Below are positions 16,961 through 25,731 of a stretch of DNA of 64,000 nt, piece after piece (the stretch's first letter is position 1; each line of letters begins with the position of its first letter). The stretch covers positions 180,750 to 244,749 of the forward strand of contig DS990261.1 in the NCBI GenBank assembly GCA_000155435.1, read 5' to 3'. The stretch is from Clostridiales bacterium 1_7_47FAA. GTDB taxonomy: Bacteria; Bacillota; Clostridia; Lachnospirales; Lachnospiraceae. The notes under the pieces are model-generated. The model worked only from the letters and a program-made list of their open reading frames with translations. It was not told where the DNA came from and made no database searches. The position numbers were made by a program, and so were the translations under genes.

Positions 16961-18400
16961 ATGATGAAAACAGATGTAGTTGTTATTGGCGCCGGAGCAG
17001 TTGGATGTGCCATTGCCAGGGAATTATCAAAATACCAGATACAGGTAATGGTGGTGGATAAAAATGAGGATGTGGGCGGGGATGCATCCAAGTCCAACAG
17101 TGCAATCATACATACCGGGTATGACGCTTCGCCGGGCACCCTGGAATCCGAGCTGGTAGTGGCTGCAAATCCCATGTATCCGGAGCTGGTGAAGGAACTG
17201 GATGTACCCTTTAAGCAGACAGGCGCCATCCTTCCGGCCATCACCCAGGAGCAGTTTGAACAGCTGCCGGCCATCAAAGCCAAGGCGTTTAAGAACAGGG
17301 TATATGACATTGAATATCTGACAAAAGAGCAGATCATTGCCATGGAACCAAATATAAACCCAGAGGTCAGGGGCGGGCTTCATATACCGAGGGAGAGCAT
17401 CATCGACCCATTCATATTGGTTCAGGCCCTGGCTGAAAATGCCAATGAGAATGGCGTGGATTTCCTGTTAAATACAAAAGTTACCGGTATTCAGACAGAG
17501 AATCAGAAAATTAAGGCGGTAGAGACCACTGCAGGCGTCATAGAGACCCGGTATGTCATCAACGCGGCGGCCCTGTACTGTGACGAGATAGCAGGCATGG
17601 TAGGAAAAGCCGGATACAAGGTGGTGGCCAGAAGGGGGCAGTTCTATATCCTTGACAAGAACACGTCGTGTAAGGTGAACCATATCGTACTGCCCATCCC
17701 AACCAAGATAACCAAGGGCAAGCTTATGTGCCCTACCATCCACGGCAATATGCTGGTAGGACCGACCGCAGAGGATCTGGACAACAAGACCGACAAATCA
17801 GTTACCGCCGATGGATTGGAGAGCATTGTAAAGGACGTTCAGAGGCTGATTCCCAATGTGGATATCAGGGATACCATAACCCAGTACAGCGGACTGCGCC
17901 CCAACCGTAACCCGGAAGGACTTCATGTGGATATGTATGATGACCTTGAAGGTTATGTGAATCTCTCCGGAGTGCGTTCCACCGGACTTACCCTTTCTGT
18001 CTCCATGGGCGTGTACGTGGCGCAGCTGCTGAAGGAGCATGGATGCGGGCTTGTCTATAAGGAAAATTTTAAAAAAACAAGAAAAGGCATCCGCATTTTC
18101 CATGAAATGACTGCCTGTGAGCAGGAGGAAATCATCAAGGAGAACCCTAAATATGGCAATATCATCTGCCGCTGCGAGACCATAACGGAAGGCGAAATCC
18201 TGGATGCCATCCACAGGCCCCTGGGCGCCAGAAGCATGGACGCGGTAAAGCGCAGGGTGCGGGCGGGAATGGGAAGATGCCAGGGTGGATTCTGCGGCCC
18301 TAAAGTCATTGAGATATTGTCAAAGGAACTGAACATTCCGGTGGAGGAAGTCAACAAGAATGTGTCTGGTTCTTATATGGTTTCAGGGAAAATGAGATAG
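16961..18400 (+). CDS. GlpA-like FAD dehydrogenase with BFD [2Fe-2S] domain (first copy)
   Basis: A 479-residue FAD-dependent dehydrogenase of the DAO/GlpA type: the dinucleotide fold VVVIGAGAVGCAIARELSKY at the N-terminus, KSNSAIIHTGYDASPGTLES in the flavin region, and a C-terminal BFD-like iron-sulfur domain with ICRC and RCQGGFCGP. Clostridial relatives are annotated as anaerobic glycerol-3-phosphate dehydrogenase subunit A. In this operon it would oxidise the phosphorylated product of the FGGY kinase and pass electrons to the GlpB-like and DUF1667 partners. No GlpC is present. AGAGGAGG precedes the start. Confidence 0.85.
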   Translation: MMKTDVVVIGAGAVGCAIARELSKYQIQVMVVDKNEDVGGDASKSNSAIIHTGYDASPGTLESELVVAANPMYPELVKELDVPFKQTGAILPAITQEQFEQLPAIKAKAFKNRVYDIEYLTKEQIIAMEPNINPEVRGGLHIPRESIIDPFILVQALAENANENGVDFLLNTKVTGIQTENQKIKAVETTAGVIETRYVINAAALYCDEIAGMVGKAGYKVVARRGQFYILDKNTSCKVNHIVLPIPTKITKGKLMCPTIHGNMLVGPTAEDLDNKTDKSVTADGLESIVKDVQRLIPNVDIRDTITQYSGLRPNRNPEGLHVDMYDDLEGYVNLSGVRSTGLTLSVSMGVYVAQLLKEHGCGLVYKENFKKTRKGIRIFHEMTACEQEEIIKENPKYGNIICRCETITEGEILDAIHRPLGARSMDAVKRRVRAGMGRCQGGFCGPKVIEILSKELNIPVEEVNKNVSGSYMVSGKMR

Positions 18401-18415
18401 AAGGGAGAGAGCGGA

Positions 18416-19669
18416 ATGTACGAGATGAAATGTGATGTTGCAATCATAGGCGGAGGGCCTGCTGGACTTTCAGCGGCAGTTGCGGCTAAGAAGGAAGGCG
18501 CTGGGAACGTACTGATTATTGAGCGGGATGAAAGTATCGGAGGAATCCTCCAGCAGTGTATCCATCCTGGATTTGGACTCTCCTATTTTAACCAGGAACT
18601 GACAGGGCCGGAATATGCGGGCCGGTTTGCCAAAGAAGCCCTGGAACTGGGCGCGGAGGTGCTTTTAAAGTCCATGGTGCTGGAGGTATGCGCCCAGACG
18701 GGAGAAATCATCTGCATTAACACGGAATACGGCATGACCAGGGTAACGGCCAAAAGCATCGTACTGGCCATGGGCTGCAGGGAGAGGACCCGGGCCAATA
18801 TACAGATACCCGGTACAAGGCCGGCCGGTATCTACACGGCCGGCTCTGCCCAAAGGCTTGTGAACCGGCAGAATACCATGGTTGGCCGGAATGTGGTCAT
18901 CCTTGGCTCCGGCGATATCGGTATGATCATGGCCAGGAGGATGAGCCTGGAAGGCGCGAAGGTGCTGGCAGTGGTTGAAATCATGGACTATCTTGCGGGC
19001 CTTACCAGGAACAAGGTACAATGCCTGGATGATTTTAACATACCTCTGAAACTGAGCCATACAATTACCCGGATCATGGGAAATGAAAGGGTGGAGGGTG
19101 TTTACGTGGCCCGGGTGGATAAGGACAGGAAACCCATAAAAGAAACAGAGGAATACATTGCATGCGACACGCTTTTACTGTCCGTGGGACTGATTCCTGA
19201 AAACGAACTGACTAGAAAGGCCGATATCACCATATCAGGCATCACCAGCGGTCCTGAGGTAAACCAGTATATGCAGACCTCGGTCCCATCTGTATTTGCC
19301 TGTGGGAATGTGGTCCATGTCAACGACCTGGTGGATAATGTTACCGTTGAAAGCATGCTGGCCGGGACCTATGCGGCAAAATACGCGGCAGGGGAGCTGG
19401 AACAGAAGAAGGAGGTAAGGACGGTAACCGGGGCCAATGTAAGATACATCTGCCCGCAGCGGCTCATGCCAGGTGAGGATGGGAAGGCAAAGCTGTTCTT
19501 CCGTGTCCTGGCCCCGGATATGGATGTGAGGATAGAAGCGAAATGCAATGGGAAGGTCATTGCATCTAAAAAGGAACGCAGGGTAAATCCAGGTGAAATG
19601 TGCAGTATACAAGTCCCCATGTCTGAACTGGATTCCGATATAATGGTAGATGTGATAAAGGAGGCATGA
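18416..19669 (+). CDS. GlpB-like NAD(P)/FAD-dependent oxidoreductase (first copy)
   Basis: The 417-residue flavoprotein has an FAD fold at the N-terminus (VAIIGGGPAGLSAAVAAKKE) and a second nucleotide fold near residue 160 (NVVILGSGDIGMIMARRM), the layout of pyridine nucleotide-disulfide oxidoreductases. The C-terminal region FACGNVVHVNDLVDNVTVE is typical of the clostridial protein always found beside GlpA and DUF1667. It probably forms an electron-transfer complex with these two. Its ATGA overlaps the next gene by four bases, which indicates translational coupling. Confidence 0.8.
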   Translation: MYEMKCDVAIIGGGPAGLSAAVAAKKEGAGNVLIIERDESIGGILQQCIHPGFGLSYFNQELTGPEYAGRFAKEALELGAEVLLKSMVLEVCAQTGEIICINTEYGMTRVTAKSIVLAMGCRERTRANIQIPGTRPAGIYTAGSAQRLVNRQNTMVGRNVVILGSGDIGMIMARRMSLEGAKVLAVVEIMDYLAGLTRNKVQCLDDFNIPLKLSHTITRIMGNERVEGVYVARVDKDRKPIKETEEYIACDTLLLSVGLIPENELTRKADITISGITSGPEVNQYMQTSVPSVFACGNVVHVNDLVDNVTVESMLAGTYAAKYAAGELEQKKEVRTVTGANVRYICPQRLMPGEDGKAKLFFRVLAPDMDVRIEAKCNGKVIASKKERRVNPGEMCSIQVPMSELDSDIMVDVIKEA

Positions 19670-20022
19670 CTGTGAAAAAAGAGATTATTTGTACCGTTTG
19701 TCCCATTGGATGCCATATCCTGGCAGAGGGAACAAAGGAAGAAATCACTTCCATTGAAGGATTTACCTGCAGCCGGGGAAAGGAATACGGGACCCAGGAG
19801 TTCCTGCATCCGGTGAGGATCCTTACCAGTACCGTGAAAGTGGATGGAGAGGACCGTCTGGTGCCTGTCAGGTCCGACCGGCCCATTCCCAAGGAATTAT
19901 TAATGGACTGTATGGCGGTGATACGGGAAACCGTGGTTAAGACCCCGGTGAATACATATGATGTGATCATCCCTGATATATGTGGATGCGGCGCCAATAT
20001 TGTGGCAACAGGATGCGCCTGA
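19666..20022 (+). CDS. DUF1667 protein (first copy)
   Basis: At 118 residues, it begins with ICTVCPIGCHI and a second Cys in FTCSRGKEYG, then ends with another Cys cluster (CGCGANIVATGC). DUF1667 proteins occur almost only beside GlpA/GlpB-like flavoproteins and may carry an iron-sulfur or metal site for electron transfer. This is inferred from neighbourhood. The start overlaps the GlpB-like stop by four bases. Confidence 0.85.
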   Translation: MTVKKEIICTVCPIGCHILAEGTKEEITSIEGFTCSRGKEYGTQEFLHPVRILTSTVKVDGEDRLVPVRSDRPIPKELLMDCMAVIRETVVKTPVNTYDVIIPDICGCGANIVATGCA

Positions 20023-20038
20023 GGGCAGGAGGTTGAGG

Positions 20039-20341
20039 ATGTCAGACTTGGTGAAAATCACGGTTCTGAAAAAACTGGTATTGGATGACATAGTGGAAAC
20101 GTATGCGGAAAAGCCTATTCCTGTCTGCAACAGGTTTGAGGAGGGCGCTGTGTTCATCACGGATGGGAGAAAGGTGCCGGAGGGCTTCTGCACATGGGCC
20201 TGGGCCGATATTTTTAAGGATATTATTTTTGTCAGGAACCATATGGAGTGCATCGGGACCAAGGGGAAGCAATCCCAGGTGGCGTCCTGTACAGATGGAT
20301 TCAGGCCTGTGGTGTTCCTGATTGAGCCTTATGGGGAATGA
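20039..20341 (+). CDS. TIGR04076-family protein
   Basis: A 100-residue protein starting at 20039 after AGGAGG. ITVLKKLVLDDIVETY, PEGFCTWAWADIFKDIIF and SCTDGFRPVVFLIE match the TIGR04076 family of short Cys-containing proteins of unknown function. It lies 16 bp after DUF1667 and is the last gene of the first EutH operon. The second operon has no counterpart. Confidence 0.75.
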   Translation: MSDLVKITVLKKLVLDDIVETYAEKPIPVCNRFEEGAVFITDGRKVPEGFCTWAWADIFKDIIFVRNHMECIGTKGKQSQVASCTDGFRPVVFLIEPYGE

Positions 20342-20385
20342 GGCGGACTTAGGATATTAAACCATTAAAACATAGGACGGAAAAG

Positions 20386-20434
20386 AAAGCTCTGAAAGCC
20401 GGATGGATAATCCCGGGCTTTCAGGGCTTTTTTT
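20386..20434. terminator. Bidirectional terminator of the first EutH operon
   Basis: AAAGCTCTGAAAGCC (20386-20400) pairs with GGGCTTTCAGGGCTTT (20414 onward), followed by a T-run on the plus strand. The minus strand also has a short T-run, so it can serve the DeoR gene ending at 20438. Confidence 0.8.
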
Positions 20435-20437
20435 GCT

Positions 20438-21205
20438 TTACGCCACAATGACATCAACCCCAAGGCTGCGGATGATATCCAGTTCCTTCTGAGGCGCCTT
20501 GCCATCTGTTACAAGGGTATCCACCTTCTGCATGGGGCAGGATACAAAGAGGGCTTCCTTTCCGAATTTGCTGTGGTCCACCAGTGCAATGTTTTTGTCT
20601 GCACAGGCAATGAGCTGGCACTTGATATCCACCACTGCTTCGCTGAATTCCGTAATGCCTTTGGGGGTGATTCCGTCGGCACTGCCGACGAACAGGTTGA
20701 TTGATGCGAAGTTGCTTAAGAAATTCCGGGCGTAGATGCCGCAGGTGACAATTTCATCCGGTGAAACCATCCCGCCGATGCAGTAAACCTTGTGGCTGGT
20801 ATTCCTTGCAAGCTCACCTGCGATCAGCAGTGAATTGGTGATGACGGACAGTCCTCTTTTCTGTCCCAGAAGCCTTGCTAACTCGTAGGCCGTGGTGCCT
20901 ATGTCCAGGGCGATGACACAGTAATCCGGTATTAATTCCAATGCTTTTGTTGCAATCCGGACCTTTTCCCCGTGGTACTGGTTTAACCGTTCGTTCCAGT
21001 TATCCAGCGCGGTCAGATGCACGGTGTCAGATGGAAGGCAGATACCGCCGTAGACCTTGCGGATCAGTCCTGCCCTCTCCAATGTATTGATATCCCGGCG
21101 GATTGTTTCCATGGAAACGTTAAAATGGGAGGCCAGGCTCTCTGTCTTAACGCTCTTTTCCACTGAGAGAAGTTTGATGATTTCGTTTTGCCGCTGATCT
21201 TTCAT
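20438..21205 (-). CDS. DeoR/GlpR-family transcriptional regulator (third copy)
   Basis: This 255-residue DeoR protein has the helix-turn-helix ESLASHFNVSMETIRRDI, wing GLIRKVYGGI, and a complete sensor domain with ALDIGTTAYELAR as phosphosugar loop. It is divergent from the second EutH-type operon with 286 bp between starts, so it is the natural candidate to repress that operon and respond to its phosphorylated intermediate. GGAGGAACC precedes the ATG. Confidence 0.85.
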   Translation of the reverse strand: MKDQRQNEIIKLLSVEKSVKTESLASHFNVSMETIRRDINTLERAGLIRKVYGGICLPSDTVHLTALDNWNERLNQYHGEKVRIATKALELIPDYCVIALDIGTTAYELARLLGQKRGLSVITNSLLIAGELARNTSHKVYCIGGMVSPDEIVTCGIYARNFLSNFASINLFVGSADGITPKGITEFSEAVVDIKCQLIACADKNIALVDHSKFGKEALFVSCPMQKVDTLVTDGKAPQKELDIIRSLGVDVIVA

Positions 21206-21261
21206 GGTTCCTCCAACTAAACTGGAAATTATTATATTCCAAAGTTTTATTCCTTGATATT

Positions 21262-21289
21262 ATTATAACGAAATTACTGAAATAGTCAA
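21262..21289 (-). promoter_or_regulatory. Promoter of the third DeoR gene
   Basis: Read on the minus strand, TTGACT (21289-21284), a 16-bp spacer and TATAAT (21267-21262) lie about 57 bp before the start codon at 21205. Confidence 0.65.
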
Positions 21290-21385
21290 GAACTGGGCAA
21301 ATAAGGCGGTGGGGGTGGAAATGCAGTGACCATATTTTATGCATTATCCACAAAACATAGTCATTATTTCCTGTAAATTATACAA

Positions 21386-21414
21386 TTGACAATATGTTGA
21401 CCAATTTATATAAT
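21386..21414 (+). promoter_or_regulatory. Perfect consensus promoter of the second kinase operon
   Basis: TTGACA at 21386-21391, exactly 17 bp, then TATAAT at 21409-21414. A perfect sigma-A promoter implies strong expression unless repressed, which fits control by the adjacent divergent DeoR repressor. Confidence 0.85.
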
Positions 21415-21491
21415 TAATTATACATAAAGTTATCATAATATTGTCATAAAACTCGAACAATTAACACAAACAGAAAGGGGTGGGTTCGGAG

Positions 21492-23009
21492 ATGAAACGT
21501 TATTTTATTGGCATCGATCAGGGCACGACGGGGAGTACGGCGCTTTTGATAGATGAAAAGTGGGATGTGGTGGCTGCTAAAAATGTTGAACACATGCAGA
21601 TTTATCCAAAACCCGGATGGGTAGAGCATGACCCGGTGGAAATATGGAATGCAATCCAGACAGCGGTTGCGGCTGTGTTGAGGGAAGCTGGGGCTGAGCC
21701 GGAACAGATTGTATCCATTGGAATTGATAACCAGGGCGAAACCTGTATGGTATGGGATAAGAAGACCGGTGCACCGGTATACAATGCACTGGTCTGGCAG
21801 GACCGGCGGACCGCTGGATATGCCGATGAACTGAATGGGACATACGGTTCGATGATAACGGAAAAAACAGGCCTTGGGCCGGATGCATACTTCTCCGCAA
21901 CCAAGATTAGGTGGATTCTGGACCATGTAGATGGGGTGCGGGAACGGGCGGAGAAGGGGGAGCTGATGGCCGGCACCCTTGACTCGTATCTGATCTGGCG
22001 TTTTACGGGAGGGGAAGCTTTTATTACAGATACCAGCACTGCTTCCAGGACAATGATGATGGATTTGAAAAAGGGGCAGTGGGACCAGGAACTTCTGGAT
22101 ATCTACAACATCCCCCGCAGTATTTTGCCGGAGATTACCAATTCCAGCCAGGTTTACGGCTATACCACGCCGGAGACATTCTTTGGCGCCCGTGTGCCGG
22201 TGGCGGCGTGCATCACGGATGCGCTTGCTGCCATGCTGGCCCAGGGCTGCCTGGATAAAGGCGATATCAAGACCACATATGGAACTGGCTGTTTCATGTA
22301 CATCAATCTTGGGGATACGGTCCGTTATTCACAGAACGGCCTGATTACCGTGTCTTCCTGGCAGGTAGATAATAAGATTAACTACGCCTTTGACGGCGGT
22401 GTATACATAGCGGGAGCAGCCATCCAGTGGCTGCGCGACAAACTGAGGGTTATCTGGAATTCCGCGGAGACAGAGACCATTGCCGCTTCTGTCCCGGACA
22501 CGGGAGGGCTGTATTTTGTCCCGGCATTTTCCGGCCTGGCTGCGCCCCATTGGGACCAGTACGCCAGAGGGATGATGATTGGGATTACAGGTGGGACAAC
22601 CCGTGAACATATTGTCCGGGCAACCCTTGAGAGCATTGCGTTCCAGGTTTATGATAACGCACAGGTCATGAAACAGGATTCCGGTTACGGTTTTTCTGTA
22701 ATGAAGGCAGACGGCGGCCCGGTGGTAAACCGTTTCCTTATGCAGTTCCAGGCAGATATCCTGGATGCCGCGGTTGACGTTCCGGTTGTAACAGAGATGA
22801 CTGCTTATGGCGCTGCATTTCTAGCCGCGCTTGCCGTAGGTGAATTTAACAGCATCCAGGATGTGCGCGGATGCTGGAAACTGGGAAGCCGGTATGAACC
22901 GAAGATGGGCCGGATGGAGCGGGAGTTTTGTCTGGAGCAGTGGCATCGTGCGGTGGAACGCTGCAAGAATTGGGAAATACCAAATAGGAGATGGGAAAAT
23001 GAACGATAG
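21492..23009 (+). CDS. FGGY kinase, glycerol-kinase-like (second copy)
   Basis: The 505-residue paralogue of the kinase at 15444 keeps DQGTTGST, PGWVEHDPVEIW, YNALVWQDRRTA, DAYFSATKIRWI and TYGTGCFMYINLG. Like its paralogue it has NQGET, so GlpK Arg83 is glycine. In addition the GlpK Asp245-Gln246 pair reads Asp-Ala (ITDALAAMLAQ, D243-A244). Two of the six polar or aromatic glycerol contacts are therefore lost, which argues against plain glycerol kinase activity and for a substrate distinct from that of the first copy. The start at 21492 is uncertain: GTG at 21480 is in frame, but the spacing from AAAGGGG favours the ATG. It overlaps the next gene by 11 bp. Confidence 0.85.
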   Translation: MKRYFIGIDQGTTGSTALLIDEKWDVVAAKNVEHMQIYPKPGWVEHDPVEIWNAIQTAVAAVLREAGAEPEQIVSIGIDNQGETCMVWDKKTGAPVYNALVWQDRRTAGYADELNGTYGSMITEKTGLGPDAYFSATKIRWILDHVDGVRERAEKGELMAGTLDSYLIWRFTGGEAFITDTSTASRTMMMDLKKGQWDQELLDIYNIPRSILPEITNSSQVYGYTTPETFFGARVPVAACITDALAAMLAQGCLDKGDIKTTYGTGCFMYINLGDTVRYSQNGLITVSSWQVDNKINYAFDGGVYIAGAAIQWLRDKLRVIWNSAETETIAASVPDTGGLYFVPAFSGLAAPHWDQYARGMMIGITGGTTREHIVRATLESIAFQVYDNAQVMKQDSGYGFSVMKADGGPVVNRFLMQFQADILDAAVDVPVVTEMTAYGAAFLAALAVGEFNSIQDVRGCWKLGSRYEPKMGRMEREFCLEQWHRAVERCKNWEIPNRRWENER

Positions 23010-24468
23010 GGCTGATATTGTAATTATCGGGGCAGGCGCCGTGGGAACTGCCATTGCGCGCGAATTATCAAAATATCAGGTGCGCGTCGTGGTTGTGGAT
23101 AAACGGGATGACGTGGGAGGGGATGCCTCCAAGTCCAACAGTTCCATTATCTGCAGTGGATTTGACTGTACGCCCGGTACGCTGGAATCACAGTTATGTG
23201 TGGCATCGCGCGCCATGTTTGACCGGACTGCAGAGGAGCTGGATATACCTTTTAGGGTCTGCGGAGCCATCATGCCGGCGGTAACGCAGGAACAGATGGA
23301 CATACTTGTGCAGATTTACAGGGATGCGTTTGAGAACCATGTATATGACGTGGAGTATGTATCAGCCGGACAGATCCTTCAGATGGAGCCGGAGGTCTCC
23401 CCTCATGTCCTGGGCGGCCTTTATATTCCAAGGGATGCGGTTATTGACCCATTCCTTCTGGTGGTTGCGGAGGCTGAGAATGCAAGCGCCAATGGCGTGG
23501 AGTTCCTGCTGGATGCAGCAGTCACGGACATCATCACGGAAAATGGCCGTATCCACGCAGTGGAGACAACCAAGGGGACAATCCGCACGGAATATGTCAT
23601 TAACGCGGCCGGCCTGTTCTGCGATGAAATCGCCCGGATGGCCGGTGAAGGCGGTGATTTTGTGGTTAAACCGCGCAAAGGGCAGTTTTTTATCCTGGAT
23701 AAGAATACAGTATGTAAGACATCACATATCATCTATCCAATCCCTACCCCGGAAACACGCGGAAAGCTTCTGCTGCAGACCGTGCACGGCAATATGCTTC
23801 TGGGGCCAACCGCGGAGGACCTGGAGGATAAGGAAGACCACGGTGTCACAGGCAATGAACTGGAAGGGGTTGAACGGGACTGCAGACGTCTGGTTCCCAA
23901 TATACAGGTTAAGGATGCCATAACCCAGTATTGCGGGCTGCGTCCTAACCGTATACCGGCTGGTTATCATATTGGGTTTGGGGAAAAGACCAAGGGGTAT
24001 TTCGGTATTTCCGGTGTGCGCTCCACCGGCGTATCCACAAGCCTGGGAATTGCAAAGTATGTGGTAAGGATGTTCCAGGATGCGGGTGCCGTACTTGAAC
24101 GCAATTACGATTTCAACCCACGCCGGAAAGGGATTGAACGTTTCAGCGATGCTTCCGATGAACGCAGGGCACAGCTGATTGCAGAAAATCCATTGTATGG
24201 CCGCGTGGTGTGCAGGTGTGAAACCGTTACGGAGGCGGAAATCCTTCAGGCAATCCACCGTCCGGTGGGAGCCAGGACAGTGGATGCGGTTAAACGCCGT
24301 GTACGCGCAGGAACCGGCAGATGCCAGGGCGGGTTCTGCGGTCCAAAAGTAATTGAGATTCTGGCAAGGGAGTTGAACATACCGGCGGCGGAAATCAGGA
24401 AGAACCTGGATGGCTCTTATATGCTTACCGGTCAGATCAGAGAAGAAAAGAGGTGCGGCGATGCGTGA
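22999..24468 (+). CDS. GlpA-like FAD dehydrogenase with BFD domain (second copy)
   Basis: A 489-residue paralogue of the gene at 16961, with IVIIGAGAVGTAIARELSKY at the N-terminus and the C-terminal iron-sulfur motifs VCRC and RCQGGFCGP. In the flavin-proximal segment the first copy reads IIHTGYDASPGTLES, but this one reads IICSGFDCTPGTLES, so a His is replaced by Cys. The ATG at 22999 follows AGGAG and overlaps the kinase gene by 11 bp. An upstream in-frame ATG at 22840 lies deep inside the kinase and is rejected. Confidence 0.85.
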   Translation: MNDRADIVIIGAGAVGTAIARELSKYQVRVVVVDKRDDVGGDASKSNSSIICSGFDCTPGTLESQLCVASRAMFDRTAEELDIPFRVCGAIMPAVTQEQMDILVQIYRDAFENHVYDVEYVSAGQILQMEPEVSPHVLGGLYIPRDAVIDPFLLVVAEAENASANGVEFLLDAAVTDIITENGRIHAVETTKGTIRTEYVINAAGLFCDEIARMAGEGGDFVVKPRKGQFFILDKNTVCKTSHIIYPIPTPETRGKLLLQTVHGNMLLGPTAEDLEDKEDHGVTGNELEGVERDCRRLVPNIQVKDAITQYCGLRPNRIPAGYHIGFGEKTKGYFGISGVRSTGVSTSLGIAKYVVRMFQDAGAVLERNYDFNPRRKGIERFSDASDERRAQLIAENPLYGRVVCRCETVTEAEILQAIHRPVGARTVDAVKRRVRAGTGRCQGGFCGPKVIEILARELNIPAAEIRKNLDGSYMLTGQIREEKRCGDA

Positions 24469-25729
24469 ACTCAGTTGTGACATTGTGGTAATCGGCGCAG
24501 GTCCTGCAGGGCTTGCGGCGGCTGCGGCGGCTAAAAAGCAGGGAGATATACGTGTCATTATAATTGAGCGGGACACAGCCCCTGGAGGAATCCTCCAGCA
24601 GTGCATCCATGCCGGATTCGGACTGTCCTATTTTAATGAGGAGCTTACCGGGCCGGAGTATGCGGGACGTTTTGTGGCAGAGGCCAGGGAGGCCGGTGTG
24701 GAATTGATGGCCGACAGCATGGTGCTGAACATCCTGCCTGAGGGAGGCGTTATCTGCAGTAATCCGAAGCACGGCATGGTACGCGTCCGCGCAGGTGCGG
24801 TGGTGCTTGCCATGGGATGCCGGGAACGTACCCGTTTCAATCTCCGGATACCGGGCACGCGTCCGGCCGGTGTCTATACAGCCGGTTCTGCCCAGCGCCT
24901 GATGAACCGTCAGAACCATATGGTTGGGAAAAAGGTGGTCATTCTTGGTTCAGGGGACATCGGCATGATCGTGGCCCGCAGGATGACCCTTGAGGGGGCC
25001 AGGGTAGAGGCGGTTGTGGAAATCATGGATTATCTTGCAGGCCTGACCAGGAACAAGGTACAGTGCCTGGATGATTTTTCCATCCCATTGATGCTGCGCC
25101 ACACAGTGACCCGCATTGAGGGGGAACGCCGTATCCGCGGCGTATGGATTGCCCCGGTTGATGAGGAGAAAATCCCAATCTTATCCAGGGAAACATTCAT
25201 TGCCTGTGACACCCTGCTTCTGTCAGTTGGCCTGCTGCCTGAAAATGAACTGACACGCGCTGCAGGAATCGAAATATCCCCATTGACCAATGGTCCGGTG
25301 GTAAACCAGTATATGCAGACTTCACGGCCGGATGTGTTTGCCTGCGGAAATGTGGTCCATGTCAATGACCTTGCCGACAACGTGTCGGTGGAGAGCAGAC
25401 ACGCGGGCGTTGCGGCGGCAGGATATGTCATGGGCCGGATACCGGAGGATGGGGAACTTATTCCATGTACAGCGGGAAATGGAGTCCGGTATGTATGCCC
25501 CCAGCGTATCCTGGTCCATCCGGCTGGCTGTGAGGATGGTCCTGTGCGTCTGTATTTCCGTGTCAATGCGCCAGGGGGCAGGACCCGCCTGAGCGCACAC
25601 CAGGGAGATGCCCTGCTGGCTTCCAAAACAGTGCAGGGAGTCAGCCCGGGGGAGATGGAGCATCTGGATATCAATGCAGCCAATCTTGCAGGAACGGGAA
25701 TCTGTGTAACGGCTGAGGAGGTGGAGTAA
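24461..25729 (+). CDS. GlpB-like NAD(P)/FAD-dependent oxidoreductase (second copy)
   Basis: A 422-residue paralogue of the gene at 18416 with both nucleotide folds (IVVIGAGPAGLAAAAAAKKQ and KVVILGSGDIGMIVARRM) and the same C-terminal FACGNVVHVNDLADNVSVE. The start at 24461 overlaps the GlpA-like stop by eight bases. It presumably works with the GlpA-like and DUF1667 proteins of this operon. Confidence 0.8.
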   Translation: MRELSCDIVVIGAGPAGLAAAAAAKKQGDIRVIIIERDTAPGGILQQCIHAGFGLSYFNEELTGPEYAGRFVAEAREAGVELMADSMVLNILPEGGVICSNPKHGMVRVRAGAVVLAMGCRERTRFNLRIPGTRPAGVYTAGSAQRLMNRQNHMVGKKVVILGSGDIGMIVARRMTLEGARVEAVVEIMDYLAGLTRNKVQCLDDFSIPLMLRHTVTRIEGERRIRGVWIAPVDEEKIPILSRETFIACDTLLLSVGLLPENELTRAAGIEISPLTNGPVVNQYMQTSRPDVFACGNVVHVNDLADNVSVESRHAGVAAAGYVMGRIPEDGELIPCTAGNGVRYVCPQRILVHPAGCEDGPVRLYFRVNAPGGRTRLSAHQGDALLASKTVQGVSPGEMEHLDINAANLAGTGICVTAEEVE

Positions 25730-25731
25730 AT

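Noticed and set aside
22840-22998. N-terminal extension of the second GlpA-like protein
   Set aside because: Lies inside the kinase gene, has no homology, and the ATG at 22999 has a ribosome site directly before the FAD motif.
23722-24606. 294-codon antisense frame over the second GlpA-like gene
   Set aside because: Shadow frame. The plus strand has full-length homology and overlapping operon starts.
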